DNA of 42,438 nt from Acidimicrobiia bacterium (GTDB lineage: Bacteria; Actinomycetota; Acidimicrobiia; IMCC26256; PALSA-610), in assembly GCA_036271555.1 (NCBI GenBank), contig DATBAK010000027.1:1-42438 (forward strand), given 5' to 3'. The notes under the pieces are model-generated. The model had not been told where the DNA came from. It was given only the letters and a program-made list of their open reading frames with translations, and did not search any database. This document shows, piece after piece, positions 31,329 to 41,832 of the stretch. Position 1 is the stretch's first letter. Each line of letters begins with the position of its first letter. The position numbers and the translations under genes were made by a program.

Positions 31329-32807
31329 GTGACCACCACCGCGAAACCGAGCGCGACCCGTCCGTCGCTCGTCCGCGACCGCGACTTCAAGGTCGCCGAC
31401 CTCTCGCTCCACCAGTTCGGTCGCAAGGAGATCGACCTGGCCGAGCACGAGATGCCGGGCCTCATGGCGCTGCGCGAGAAGTACGTCGACGAGCAACCGC
31501 TCGCCGGCGCGCGCATCACCGGCTCGCTGCACATGACGATCCAGACCGCGGTGCTCATCGAGACGCTCGTGCACCTCGGCGCCGAGGTCCGCTGGGCGTC
31601 CTGCAACATCTTCTCGACACAGGACCACGCGGCCGCCGCGATCGCGGTCGGTCCCGACGGCACCCCGGACGATCCTCGCGGGGTGCCCGTGTTCGCGTGG
31701 AAGGGCGAGACGCTCGAGGAGTACTGGTGGTGCACCGAGCAGGCGCTGCGCTGGCCCGACGGTGGACCGAACATGATCCTCGACGACGGCGGTGACGCGA
31801 CGCTCGCGGTGCACCGCGGTGTCGATTTCGAGAAGGCGGGCAAGGTTCCGAAGCCCGGCCCCGACGACTCCGAGGAGTACGGCTTCGTGCTCGGGATGCT
31901 CGAGCGCGTCCTGAAGGCCGACCCGAAGTGCTGGACCACGATGGCCGGCGAGCTACTCGGCGTCACCGAGGAGACGACGACCGGCGTCCACCGCCTGTAC
32001 CAGATGATGGACGCGGGCTCGCTGCTGTTCCCCGCGATCAACGTGAACGACTCGGTCACGAAGTCGAAGTTCGACAACCTCTACGGCTGCCGCCACTCGC
32101 TCGTCGACGGCATCTGCCGCGCGACCGACGTGATGCTCGCGGGCAAGGTCGCGGTCGTGTGCGGCTACGGCGACGTCGGCAAGGGTTGCGCGCAGTCGCT
32201 ACGCGGGCAGGGCGCGCGCGTCATGGTCACCGAGATCGACCCCATCTGCGCGCTGCAGGCCGCGATGGAGGGCTACCAGGTCGTCACGCTCGACGACGTC
32301 GTCGAGAGCGCCGACCTGTTCGTCACCGCGACCGGCAACCTCGGCATCATCAGCGCGGCCGACATGGCGCGCATGAAGCACAACGCGATCGTCGGGAACA
32401 TCGGTCACTTCGACAACGAGATCGACATGGCCGGCCTGCAGAAGCTGAAGGGCGTCGAGCGGGTCAACATCAAGCCCCAGGTCGACGAGTGGGTCTTCCC
32501 CGACGGGCACTCGATCATCGTGCTCGCCGAGGGTCGGCTGCTGAACCTCGGGTGCGCGACCGGTCACCCGAGCTTCGTGATGTCGAACAGCTTCAGCAAT
32601 CAGGTGATCGCGCAGATCGAGCTCTTCACGCACCGCGACTTCTACGAGCGACGCGTCTACACGCTTCCGAAGCATCTCGACGAGGAAGTGGCGCGGCTGC
32701 ATCTCGACAAGCTCGGTGTGAGGCTCACGCAGCTCTCGCCGACACAGGCCGAGTACCTCGGCGTGCCGGTCGAGGGTCCGTTCAAGCCCGACCACTACCG
32801 GTACTGA
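31329..32807 (+). CDS. ahcY: Adenosylhomocysteinase (S-adenosyl-L-homocysteine hydrolase)
   Basis: This 492-residue cytosolic enzyme cleaves S-adenosylhomocysteine to adenosine and homocysteine, removing product inhibition of methyltransferases. The N-terminal substrate domain has [18 protein letters not shown] and [23 protein letters not shown] and the catalytic [12 protein letters not shown] and [11 protein letters not shown] blocks follow. The NAD-binding loop is GYGDVGKG at 279-286. The terminal KPDHYRY supplies the residues that close the NAD site of the neighbouring subunit. The actinobacterial insertion around [18 protein letters not shown] is present. The GTG at 31329 has GAAGGAG eight bases upstream; earlier in-frame starts would translate the structured leader. 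The SDR gene follows after 5 bases. Confidence 0.97.
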   Translation: MTTTAKPSATRPSLVRDRDFKVADLSLHQFGRKEIDLAEHEMPGLMALREKYVDEQPLAGARITGSLHMTIQTAVLIETLVHLGAEVRWASCNIFSTQDHAAAAIAVGPDGTPDDPRGVPVFAWKGETLEEYWWCTEQALRWPDGGPNMILDDGGDATLAVHRGVDFEKAGKVPKPGPDDSEEYGFVLGMLERVLKADPKCWTTMAGELLGVTEETTTGVHRLYQMMDAGSLLFPAINVNDSVTKSKFDNLYGCRHSLVDGICRATDVMLAGKVAVVCGYGDVGKGCAQSLRGQGARVMVTEIDPICALQAAMEGYQVVTLDDVVESADLFVTATGNLGIISAADMARMKHNAIVGNIGHFDNEIDMAGLQKLKGVERVNIKPQVDEWVFPDGHSIIVLAEGRLLNLGCATGHPSFVMSNSFSNQVIAQIELFTHRDFYERRVYTLPKHLDEEVARLHLDKLGVRLTQLSPTQAEYLGVPVEGPFKPDHYRY

Positions 32808-32812
32808 TCGGC

Positions 32813-33652
32813 GTGGAGGAACTTGCCGACCGCGTCGCGGTCGTCACCGGGGGTGCGAGCGGGATCGGACTCGCGCTCGCTCGCACCTTCGCGTCGGAGG
32901 GCATGCGCGTCGTGCTCGGCGACGTCGAGGCCCCCGCGCTCGAAGCGGCGGTGAAGGAGCTCGACGACGGCGGCGCGACCGTCATCGGCGTGCCGACCGA
33001 CGTGAGCGATCCGGAGCAGGTCGAGGCGCTCGCGCGCGCCGCGGAGCAGGAGTTCGGCGCGATCCACATCGCCTGCAACAACGCGGGCGTCGGCGCGGGC
33101 GGGCTGTCGTGGCAAGCGCCGCTCGAGACGTGGCAGTGGGTGATCGGTGTGAACCTGTGGGGCGTCGTGCACGGCGTGCGCACGTTCGTGCCGCGCATCA
33201 TCGAGCAGGACGCGGGCCACGTCGTGAACACCGCGTCGGTCGCGGGCCTCGTCGCCGCGCCGTTCATGGGTCCGTACAACGCGTCGAAGCACGCGGTCGT
33301 CGCGATCTCGGAGACGCTGCACCACGAGCTGGGGATGATGGCGCCGCACGTGAAGGTGTCGGTGCTGTGCCCCGGTTGGGTGAACACGCGCATCGGCGAG
33401 AGCGAGCGCAACCGGCCGTCGGCGCACGCGGTCGAGCGCAGCAGTGAGGAGTCGGTGATGCAGGAGGCCCTGCGGGGCTTCCTCGCCGGCGGGCTCGATC
33501 CGATGGTCGTGGCCGGGCGCGTCCTCGACGCAGTCCGCACCGACCGGTTCTGGGTGCTCACGCACGACGACGACGACTCGTGGATGGCGGCGATCCGCGC
33601 CCGCGGTCAGTCGGTCTCGGACCGCACCAACCCCGTCTTCGGAATGCTGTGA
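32813..33652 (+). CDS. Short-chain dehydrogenase/reductase (classical SDR)
   Basis: This 279-residue oxidoreductase has the cofactor motif TGGASGIG near residues 12-19. DVEAPALEA after the second strand favours NAD over NADP because of the Asp. CNNAGVG follows, then the catalytic serine in NTASVAG and the YNASK motif with Y155 and K159. LCPGWVNTRIGESERNRPSA and a longer C-terminal part suggest a substrate-binding cap. The substrate is unknown. The GTG start lies 5 bases after the ahcY stop, so the two are co-transcribed, although no link in function is evident. The gene ends before the second 34-bp repeat copy. Confidence 0.9.
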   Translation: MEELADRVAVVTGGASGIGLALARTFASEGMRVVLGDVEAPALEAAVKELDDGGATVIGVPTDVSDPEQVEALARAAEQEFGAIHIACNNAGVGAGGLSWQAPLETWQWVIGVNLWGVVHGVRTFVPRIIEQDAGHVVNTASVAGLVAAPFMGPYNASKHAVVAISETLHHELGMMAPHVKVSVLCPGWVNTRIGESERNRPSAHAVERSSEESVMQEALRGFLAGGLDPMVVAGRVLDAVRTDRFWVLTHDDDDSWMAAIRARGQSVSDRTNPVFGML

Positions 33653-33656
33653 TCTC

Positions 33657-33690
33657 GGGTCGGGCTCGCAAGCTTCGCCCTCCTCGACGC
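33657..33690 (+). repeat. 34-bp dispersed repeat, copy 2
   Basis: It is identical to 29430-29463 and begins 5 bases after the SDR stop codon. Here the right-hand inverted arm seen at 29527-29536 is absent. A short GGCTC/GAGCC hairpin follows at 33701-33714. Confidence 0.75.
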
Positions 33691-33728
33691 CTCGGTCGCC
33701 GGCTCGGGCGAGCCGCGTAGCGACCCGC

Positions 33729-33746
33729 CCGTTCTCGCGGGAACGG
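33729..33746. terminator. Bidirectional terminator between SDR and GT4
   Basis: CCGTTC and GAACGG form a perfect 6-bp stem with a 6-base loop TCGCGG. It ends at the base before the minus-strand GT4 stop codon and could terminate both convergent transcripts. Confidence 0.5.
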
Positions 33747-34865
33747 TCAGCTGCGGGCGAGGATCAGGCCGGCGCGTTCGGCTTCCTCCGCGACGACCGT
33801 TTGCATGCGCGTGGCGAAGCGGTGCTCGGCGAACGCGTCGGCGTGCGCGCGCAGGACGTTCGCGTCCCAGTCGCGTGCCGCGAACCGCGTGATCGCGTCG
33901 GCGATCGCGTCGGGAGTCGGCGTCTCGAAGTAGAGACCGGTCGTGCCGTCGCGGACGGTGTCGAGGTATCCGCCGTACCGCAGTGCGAGCGTCGGCTTCC
34001 CGAACGCCGCGGCCTCGACCGGCGTGAGGCCGAAATCCTCGTATGCGGGCGCGACGAGCGTCGCGCACTCGCGGTAGAGCCAGCGCAGCTCGGGATCGGT
34101 GATGGTTCCCAGCACGCGCACGTTCGGCGGCGCGGTGCGTTCGATCTCGACGCGCTGCGGACCTTCGCCGACGACGACGAGGCGCGCGTCCGGACGCACC
34201 GCGAACGCGTCGACGGCCGCGCGCACGTTCTTGTACTCGACGAGGCGCGAGACGCAGAGCGCGAACCCCGGTGTCAGCCCCGCGACCGGCCGGGTCTCGC
34301 CGTCGATGCTCAATGCCGGCGGCGGATGGAGCACCTCGGCTTCGATGCCGTACGTGTCGCGTACGCGCTGCCGGATCACCGACGAGTTCACGAGGTAGCG
34401 CGCCGCGCTCGCGGCCGCGCGCCGGTCCCAGCGCCGGAGCGGCGGCCCGAGCGCGCCGAGCACCGCGCGCGTCAGGCGGGCGTCGGGCGCCACGTAGTCG
34501 TCGGCGAGGTAGAGCCAGTGCGCGGGGTTGTGGCAGTACACGACCTTGCGCGCGTTCGTGCGCGCGCCATGGGCCCAGCCGCTCGAGCTGCACACGACGA
34601 TGTCGGCGTCGATCTGTGCGCGCGAGAACGAGGGTGCGAGGAAGGGGAGCGCGAGGCGGTGCCGGCGGCGGAGGGGCGTGACGCGGTTGATGGGGAGCGG
34701 CCGGATGTCGAGCTCCGCGAGCTCGGGGAACGTCGCGTCGGGTTCGTAGAACGCCGTGTGCACCGGAGCGCCCGGGAACGCGCGTGCGAGTGCGAGCACG
34801 ACGCGTTCGGCGCCTCCGAACTGCGTGAGGTAGTCGTGGACGATCGCGACGCGAGCCGTGGTCAC
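33747..34865 (-). CDS. Family 4 glycosyltransferase
   Basis: This 372-residue GT-B enzyme starts TARVAIVHDYLTQFGGAERV, with the acceptor-domain glycine-rich loop. The C-terminal donor domain has GFALCVSRLVEYKNV, LVVVGEGPQR and the EX7E motif EDFGLTPVEAAAFGKP that binds the nucleotide sugar. CHNPAHWLYLADDY in the middle resembles exopolysaccharide glycosyltransferases. The donor and acceptor are unknown. The GTG start overlaps the deacetylase TGA (GTGA), making this the last of three translationally coupled minus-strand genes. GT4 and PIG-L proteins also occur in mycothiol synthesis, but the sequence does not look like MshA. Confidence 0.9.
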   Translation of the reverse strand: MTTARVAIVHDYLTQFGGAERVVLALARAFPGAPVHTAFYEPDATFPELAELDIRPLPINRVTPLRRRHRLALPFLAPSFSRAQIDADIVVCSSSGWAHGARTNARKVVYCHNPAHWLYLADDYVAPDARLTRAVLGALGPPLRRWDRRAAASAARYLVNSSVIRQRVRDTYGIEAEVLHPPPALSIDGETRPVAGLTPGFALCVSRLVEYKNVRAAVDAFAVRPDARLVVVGEGPQRVEIERTAPPNVRVLGTITDPELRWLYRECATLVAPAYEDFGLTPVEAAAFGKPTLALRYGGYLDTVRDGTTGLYFETPTPDAIADAITRFAARDWDANVLRAHADAFAEHRFATRMQTVVAEEAERAGLILARS

Positions 34866-35500
34866 GGACCGCGCTCGACGAGGCGAACGACCTCGAACGC
34901 CTCGACGTATCCGTCGCGGTGGCAGCCCGTGAGGCTCCAGCGCCGAGCGTTGACGCGCACGAACTCTTCGGACACTGCGACCTTGCCGAGCTGGCTCTCG
35001 TACAGCGAGAGCAGCTCGCACTTGCGGTCGATCGACGCGTCGATGTCGACGAAGAAGCTCGGCGCGAACTGCTCGGTCGAGTGCGACTCGTAGGCGAGCA
35101 CCTCGTCGACGCGCCGGAACGCGGCGCGTGCGGCGCGTCCGAGGTGGCGGTGGTCCTGGTGCGAGTCGCGGTGGCAGGGCACGAGCACGCGCGCCGGCCG
35201 GTGCTCCGCGGCGATCGCTTCGAGGCTCGCGATCACGTCCGCGATCGCTCCGAGCTCGCCGTCGGCGAGCCCGAGCACGTGCAGCTCGGCGCCGAAGCTC
35301 GCAGCCACCTTCTCGGCCTCGACGATCCGGTCCGCGCCGGCGGGCCGGCTGCGGCCACCGTCGGTCGCGACCACGAGGACGAGCCGGTAGCGGTGGGCCC
35401 AGCGCAGCAGCGAGCCCGCGCAGCCGATCTCGATGTCGTCGGGGTGTGCGCCGACGGCGACGAGGGTCGGGAACTCGCCCGCGCGCCGCGCGGCGGTCAT
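34862..35500 (-). CDS. PIG-L/LmbE family deacetylase
   Basis: This 212-residue zinc hydrolase has the metal-binding AHPDDIEIGCAGSL near residues 17-30 and CHRDSHQDHRHLG, which holds the third ligand and catalytic histidines. TDGGRSRPAG and YESHSTEQFAPS complete the family pattern. PIG-L enzymes remove acetyl groups from N-acetylglucosaminyl conjugates such as mycothiol and bacillithiol precursors, lipoglycans or antibiotics. Placed between a glycosyltransferase and an FAD enzyme, it probably trims a sugar in a glycolipid or polysaccharide. The ATG at 35500 overlaps the previous stop (ATGA); a longer reading would lie inside the FAD gene. Confidence 0.9.
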   Translation of the reverse strand: MTAARRAGEFPTLVAVGAHPDDIEIGCAGSLLRWAHRYRLVLVVATDGGRSRPAGADRIVEAEKVAASFGAELHVLGLADGELGAIADVIASLEAIAAEHRPARVLVPCHRDSHQDHRHLGRAARAAFRRVDEVLAYESHSTEQFAPSFFVDIDASIDRKCELLSLYESQLGKVAVSEEFVRVNARRWSLTGCHRDGYVEAFEVVRLVERGP

Positions 35501-36942
35501 GCGGTCGCCGGCGCGCGGTCGAGCACGAACACGGTCTCGGGCTCGTCGCACGCGATGCGACCCGCGGCCTCGTAGCCCTGCATGAACGCGTGATCCTGGT
35601 TCGAGATCTCGTAACGCCACCCGCCGAAGCGGCCGCGGCTGTAGATGTCGAGCGCCTCGAGGGTCGCGTGCACGTCGGGGAGCACCTCGCGCCGACCGAG
35701 GAACGGCGTGGGGTATCCGTGCTCGAGCCGGGTCGACCACACGTGCTCGATCCGGCCCCCACCCCATCCGTCGAGCAGGTGCTGCGCGTGGGCGACGACG
35801 TCGGCGACGACGCGTGCGCCGTCGATCGGGCGCGCCGGCGACTCGCTCACCTCGCAGAGCAGTGACCACGTGTGCGCGTCGTCGGGCACCATCCCGGGCG
35901 AGTAGTTCGACAGCACGCTCGCGCGGTGGAACGGGATCGCGGTGTCGGGGAAGTAGAGCCACCGCTTGCTTGCGAGCGCGTCGGGAACGGCGCCGTCGAT
36001 GCCGAGGCCCACGACGTTCGTCGAGGAGTGCACGAGGCGCGGGCCGAGAGTGCCGAGCGCGCGCCGCGTGCCGTTCTCGACGAGCATCGCGAGGAGGCGA
36101 TCGAGCGGGAGCGCGGAGATCAGCGCGTCGTAGGTGAGGCGCGCCCCCGACGCGAGGTGCACCGTGCGCGCGTCGGGGTCGATCGCGACGACGGTCGCGC
36201 CGAACGCGAAGCGGTCGAGTCCGACCGCGCTCGCCGCGCGCTCCCAGATCTCGCCGGTACCGCCTTCCGGATAGGGGAACGACTCGTCCTCGCGCGCCTG
36301 CACGGCGACGTCACGCTCGCCGTCGTCGTCGCCCGCGCGCGGATCGCGTCCGTCGATCGTCGGCACGTTCGCGGCCGCGCCGCCGCTGCGGTGCGTGACC
36401 CAGTCGCGGTCGAGGGTGTCGGTCGCGTACGCCCACATCTTGAAGTTGAACGGACGGAAGAACACGTCGGCGAGGCCGGGCCCGAACTGCTCGAGGATCC
36501 ACGAGTCGAAGGTCTCGTCGGCGGCGGGTGTCCGCGTCGCGAGACCGTCGAGGCAGCGGTCGCGATCGGTCTCGGGCAGCAGGTCGACGTGCTGTTGGAA
36601 CGGTGTGGGCACGAACCGATCGCCGTGCCACACCGAACCGGCGCGGTCGATGCGCGCGCGGCGCGCCGACGGCACGACTTCCTCGACCATGCGGTCGAAC
36701 GCCGCGGCGTGCGAATAGATGACGTGGCCGCCGAGGTCCCAGCGGTAGCCGGCGTCGTCGACGACGGTGCCCGCGAGCCCGCCGGTGCGCGCCGACGCTT
36801 CGAGCACGAGCCAGTCGGGAGCCTGCGACCCGAGCGCGCGGAGCCGCCAGGCCGCGCCGATGCCCGTCGGCCCGGCCCCGAGCACCAGTACCGGGACGTG
36901 CCCATCGCATCCTGCCAACGCCGCGTCGGCGTCCGTCCCCAC
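35497..36942 (-). CDS. FAD-dependent oxidoreductase, amine-oxidase/UDP-galactopyranose-mutase-like
   Basis: This 481-residue protein begins with an FAD Rossmann motif, VLVLGAGPTGIGAAWRLRAL, followed by the GG doublet EASARTGGLAGTVVDDAG. WDLGGHVIYSH and the FFRPFNFKMWAYATDTLDRD block are characteristic of a flavoprotein group found in polysaccharide clusters. These proteins resemble protoporphyrinogen oxidase and UDP-galactopyranose mutase. DALISALPLDRLL and the C-terminal GRFGGWRYEISNQDHAFMQG complete the flavin site. The GTG at 36942 is chosen because GAGGG lies close upstream and the Rossmann motif follows shortly; an upstream in-frame start at 37056 has no support. It is first in the run FAD enzyme, PIG-L deacetylase, GT4. 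The exact reaction is unknown. Confidence 0.82.
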   Translation of the reverse strand: MGTDADAALAGCDGHVPVLVLGAGPTGIGAAWRLRALGSQAPDWLVLEASARTGGLAGTVVDDAGYRWDLGGHVIYSHAAAFDRMVEEVVPSARRARIDRAGSVWHGDRFVPTPFQQHVDLLPETDRDRCLDGLATRTPAADETFDSWILEQFGPGLADVFFRPFNFKMWAYATDTLDRDWVTHRSGGAAANVPTIDGRDPRAGDDDGERDVAVQAREDESFPYPEGGTGEIWERAASAVGLDRFAFGATVVAIDPDARTVHLASGARLTYDALISALPLDRLLAMLVENGTRRALGTLGPRLVHSSTNVVGLGIDGAVPDALASKRWLYFPDTAIPFHRASVLSNYSPGMVPDDAHTWSLLCEVSESPARPIDGARVVADVVAHAQHLLDGWGGGRIEHVWSTRLEHGYPTPFLGRREVLPDVHATLEALDIYSRGRFGGWRYEISNQDHAFMQGYEAAGRIACDEPETVFVLDRAPATA

Positions 36943-37057
36943 GAGCCCTCGCCCCCATTGCGATCTCGACGCGCTCCTTCGCCTGATCCGGACGGTACCG
37001 GTGTGCGGCCGGGACGACAAACGCGTCGCGATCTCGGTGGTTGTCGCACCTCCCACG

Positions 37058-37063
37058 TAGGTT
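37058..37063 (+). promoter_or_regulatory. Probable -10 hexamer of comF (leaderless)
   Basis: TAGGTT ends 6 bases before the GTG at 37070. No ribosome-binding site is seen. The 127-base divergent gap to the FAD gene holds no other clear element. Confidence 0.5.
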
Positions 37064-37069
37064 CGGCGC

Positions 37070-37738
37070 GTGCCACGCGATCCGACCGGCCTCGCGGAAC
37101 CGACGACCCGGGTCCTCGGCGCGCTCGTGCGCGCCGCGCTTCCCGCTCGGTGCCCGGGATGCGGCCGGCGGGCCGAGCCGATGTGCGCGGCGTGCGCGGC
37201 GGGGCTGCGCGCGGCGCCGCGGCTCGCCGTGCCGCCCGGGCTCGCCGCGTGCGTCGCGCCGTTCGCTTACGAGGGCGTGGCGCGCGAGCTGGTCGCGCGG
37301 GTGAAGTATCGGAACCAGCGGGCGGCGCTGCCGTGGCTCGCCGGCGCGATGGCGGACGCGCTGGCGACGCGGACCCGGGTCCCGCCCGACGCCGTCGTCA
37401 CGTGGGCCCCGGCGAGCGCGTCCCGCCGGCGGGCGCGCGGGTTCGATCACGGCGAGCTGCTCGCCCGCGCGGTGGGGGACCGGCTCGGGCTGCCGGTCGC
37501 CGGGCTCCTCCTCCGGGCCCCCGGTCCGGCCCAGACCGGTCGGGCACGGGCCGAGCGCCGGCCGGGCCCGGGGCTCCGGGCGACCCCGGCGGCGAACCGG
37601 CTCGGGTCGGTCGTCGTGGTCGACGACGTCCTCACGACCGGCGCCACCCTGGCGGCGGCCGCGGCCGCCCTGCGCCGGGCCGGGGTGGGCCGGGTCCTGG
37701 CCGTCACCGCCGCCGCGACCCCGCCGCCGGCTTGGTGA
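37070..37738 (+). CDS. ComF family phosphoribosyltransferase-like protein
   Basis: This 222-residue protein has an N-terminal double CxxC zinc ribbon (CPGCGRRAEPMCAACAAG, about residues 28-45). The segment PFAYEGVARELVARVKYRNQ follows, typical of ComF/GntX. The C-terminal type I phosphoribosyltransferase domain has VVVVDDVLTTGATL as the PRPP loop. ComF proteins support DNA uptake in naturally transformable bacteria, and in actinobacteria the gene is usually next to hpf and secA, as here. The enzymatic role is unknown. A perfect long hairpin follows the stop codon. Confidence 0.9.
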   Translation: MPRDPTGLAEPTTRVLGALVRAALPARCPGCGRRAEPMCAACAAGLRAAPRLAVPPGLAACVAPFAYEGVARELVARVKYRNQRAALPWLAGAMADALATRTRVPPDAVVTWAPASASRRRARGFDHGELLARAVGDRLGLPVAGLLLRAPGPAQTGRARAERRPGPGLRATPAANRLGSVVVVDDVLTTGATLAAAAAALRRAGVGRVLAVTAAATPPPAW

Positions 37739-37742
37739 TGGT

Positions 37743-37766
37743 CGATCCGCCCGAACGGGCGGATCG
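37743..37766 (+). terminator. Strong hairpin after comF
   Basis: CGATCCGCCCG and CGGGCGGATCG are perfectly complementary over 11 bp with AA between them (a 10-bp stem with a GAAC tetraloop). It lies 4 bases after the comF stop. It is the most convincing terminator in the window, though it lacks a U-tract. Confidence 0.75.
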
Positions 37767-37843
37767 CGCCGTGGGCCGCGGCGCCGGGCCGTCCGATCCG
37801 GGACCGACGCCGGCGGTCGGTGGGGCTGGTCCAGACCCCTGCC

Positions 37844-37849
37844 TATACT
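37844..37849 (+). promoter_or_regulatory. Strong -10 hexamer of the hpf transcript
   Basis: TATACT, close to the TATAAT consensus, lies 7 bases before an ATG at 37857. Transcription would begin at or near that ATG and leave about 47 bases before the hpf start. Confidence 0.65.
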
Positions 37850-37856
37850 CCCGCGC

Positions 37857-37907
37857 ATGACCGGAGCGGGCGCGGGTCGCGTGACCGCGCCGACCGTGAG
37901 GGCGTGA
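37857..37907 (+). CDS. Putative leaderless 16-residue upstream ORF of hpf
   Basis: ATG begins a frame of 16 codons (MTGAGAGRVTAPTVRA) that ends in TGA at 37905-37907. The stop overlaps the GTG start of hpf at 37904 (GTGA). The ATG sits where a TATACT-driven transcript would begin, so it could be translated as a leaderless ORF and couple ribosomes onto hpf. The composition is unremarkable, so the act of translation may matter more than the peptide. Confidence 0.4.
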   Translation: MTGAGAGRVTAPTVRA

Positions 37908-38290
37908 CGGTGGTCGACATCGTCGTCAACGCCCGGCACACCGAGGTCTCTCCGCAGCTGCGTGAGACGGCTCGTAAGAAGGTCGCGCAGCTCGAGCGGT
38001 TCGCGAGCGACGCCCGCCGGATCGAAGTCGAGTTCTCCGACGTCGCCAGCCGCAGCCCGGCCGACGCCCACACCTGCGAGATCCTCGTCCACCTCAAGGG
38101 CGAGCTCGTGAAGGGGGTCGCGTCCGCTTCGGAGCATCCGGCCGCGCTCGACCTCGCGTTCGACAAGGTCCGGCAGCAGATGCGCAAGCGACACGAGCGA
38201 CGCAGCGGCGGGCTGGCCGCGGCCCGCCGCCGATCGGCGTCCGCCGCGGGCTCGAACGGGTCGGCGCCCGAGCCCGGCGAGTCGGACTGA
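37904..38290 (+). CDS. hpf: Ribosome hibernation-promoting factor, short form
   Basis: This 128-residue HPF/RaiA-family protein starts TVVDIVVNARHTEVSPQLRE. The N-terminal S30AE fold continues through ARKKVAQLERF, RRIEVEFSDVASR, CEILVHLKGELVKG and a final helix ALDLAFDKVRQQMRKR. After residue 100 it becomes a basic, then Gly/Ser/Pro-rich tail. The C-terminal dimerisation domain of long HPF, common in actinobacteria, is absent. Start choice: GTG 37904 overlaps the stop of a tiny upstream frame; GTG 37910 has AGGG seven bases upstream and is an alternative. It binds the 30S decoding region in stressed cells. The response regulator gene follows 14 bases later, then secA. Confidence 0.88.
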   Translation: MTVVDIVVNARHTEVSPQLRETARKKVAQLERFASDARRIEVEFSDVASRSPADAHTCEILVHLKGELVKGVASASEHPAALDLAFDKVRQQMRKRHERRSGGLAAARRRSASAAGSNGSAPEPGESD

Positions 38291-38304
38291 ACGAGCAGGT
38301 CGGC

Positions 38305-38970
38305 ATGGAGGCCGTCGGACCCGGGATCGGTGTGCGCGTGCTGCTCGTCGACGAGCACGCGCTCTTCCGCGAGGGGCTCGCGCTCGCGCTCGCCGGTGTC
38401 GACGACATCGAGGTCGTGGGCGAGGCCGCCGACGGCAACGACGCGCTGGACGCGGTGACGACCCTGACACCCGACGTCGTCGTGATGGACGTGCGCATGC
38501 CCGACGACACCGGTCCCGCGGTGATCGCGCGTCTGCGCACCGCGAGTCCGGAGACGAAGGTTCTCGTGTTGACGGGATCGCAGGACGAGGGCGACCTCGT
38601 CGACGCGATCCGCTGCGGTGCGACCGGGTATCTCCTGCGCGACGCGTCCGTCGACGAGGTGGCCGACGCGATCCGCTCGGTCGCACAGGGCATGGGTGTC
38701 GTGGCGCCGTTGATGACGACGAAGCTGCTCGAGCAGTTCGGCGCGTTGCTCGGCGACCTTCCCGACTGGCGCCGCCCCCAGCTCACGGGTCGCGAGCTCG
38801 ACGTGTTGCGCCTGGTGGTGAAGGGATTGCCGAACCGCGAGATCGCGACCGAGCTGTTCATCTCGCAGAACACGGTCAAGAACCACGTGCGCAGCATCCT
38901 CGAGAAGCTGCGCGTGCGTTCGAAGGCGGACGCGGCCGCGGTCGCGACCCGCGAGGGCCTGCTCGCCTGA
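38305..38970 (+). CDS. NarL/FixJ-type response regulator, orphan
   Basis: This 221-residue regulator has a receiver domain (about residues 10-130) with the acidic pocket VDEH (D16, E17). The phosphorylation site is D62 in VVVMDVRMPDDTGP, followed by the conserved Thr in LVLTGSQDE and Lys replaced by Arg in YLLRDAS. After a linker, a LuxR-type helix-turn-helix (about 153-205) has LTGRELDVLRLVVKGLPNRE and the recognition helix ISQNTVKNHVRSIL. No histidine kinase is adjacent, so the partner is unknown. The Lys-to-Arg change in the switch region may alter phosphorylation dependence. It shares a transcript with hpf. Confidence 0.92.
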   Translation: MEAVGPGIGVRVLLVDEHALFREGLALALAGVDDIEVVGEAADGNDALDAVTTLTPDVVVMDVRMPDDTGPAVIARLRTASPETKVLVLTGSQDEGDLVDAIRCGATGYLLRDASVDEVADAIRSVAQGMGVVAPLMTTKLLEQFGALLGDLPDWRRPQLTGRELDVLRLVVKGLPNREIATELFISQNTVKNHVRSILEKLRVRSKADAAAVATREGLLA

Positions 38971-38977
38971 CACCCTG

Positions 38978-38997
38978 CTCGCCCGACCTCGGGCGGG
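38978..38997 (+). terminator. Hairpin between response regulator and secA
   Basis: CTCGCCCG and CGGGCGGG pair over 8 bp with one wobble and a tetraloop ACCT, 7 bases after the stop codon. Confidence 0.6.
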
Positions 38998-39020
38998 TCC
39001 GGCTCGGGGAAACCCGCCGG

Positions 39021-39026
39021 TAGAGT
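39021..39026 (+). promoter_or_regulatory. Probable -10 hexamer of secA
   Basis: CGGTAGAGT ends 10 bases before the ATG at 39037, leaving little or no leader. The GTG at 39025 overlaps the hexamer and would lie before the transcript start, so it is unlikely to be the start codon. Confidence 0.45.
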
Positions 39027-39036
39027 GCATGCCCGC

Positions 39037-41814
<2,778 letters not shown>

Positions 41815-41832
41815 ACCCGGCATCCGAGGATC

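Noticed and set aside
33747-35500. MshA and MshB of mycothiol synthesis
   Set aside because: GT4 and PIG-L proteins are adjacent, but the GT4 resembles exopolysaccharide enzymes and the deacetylase lacks a convincing match to MshB. The FAD partner also does not fit.
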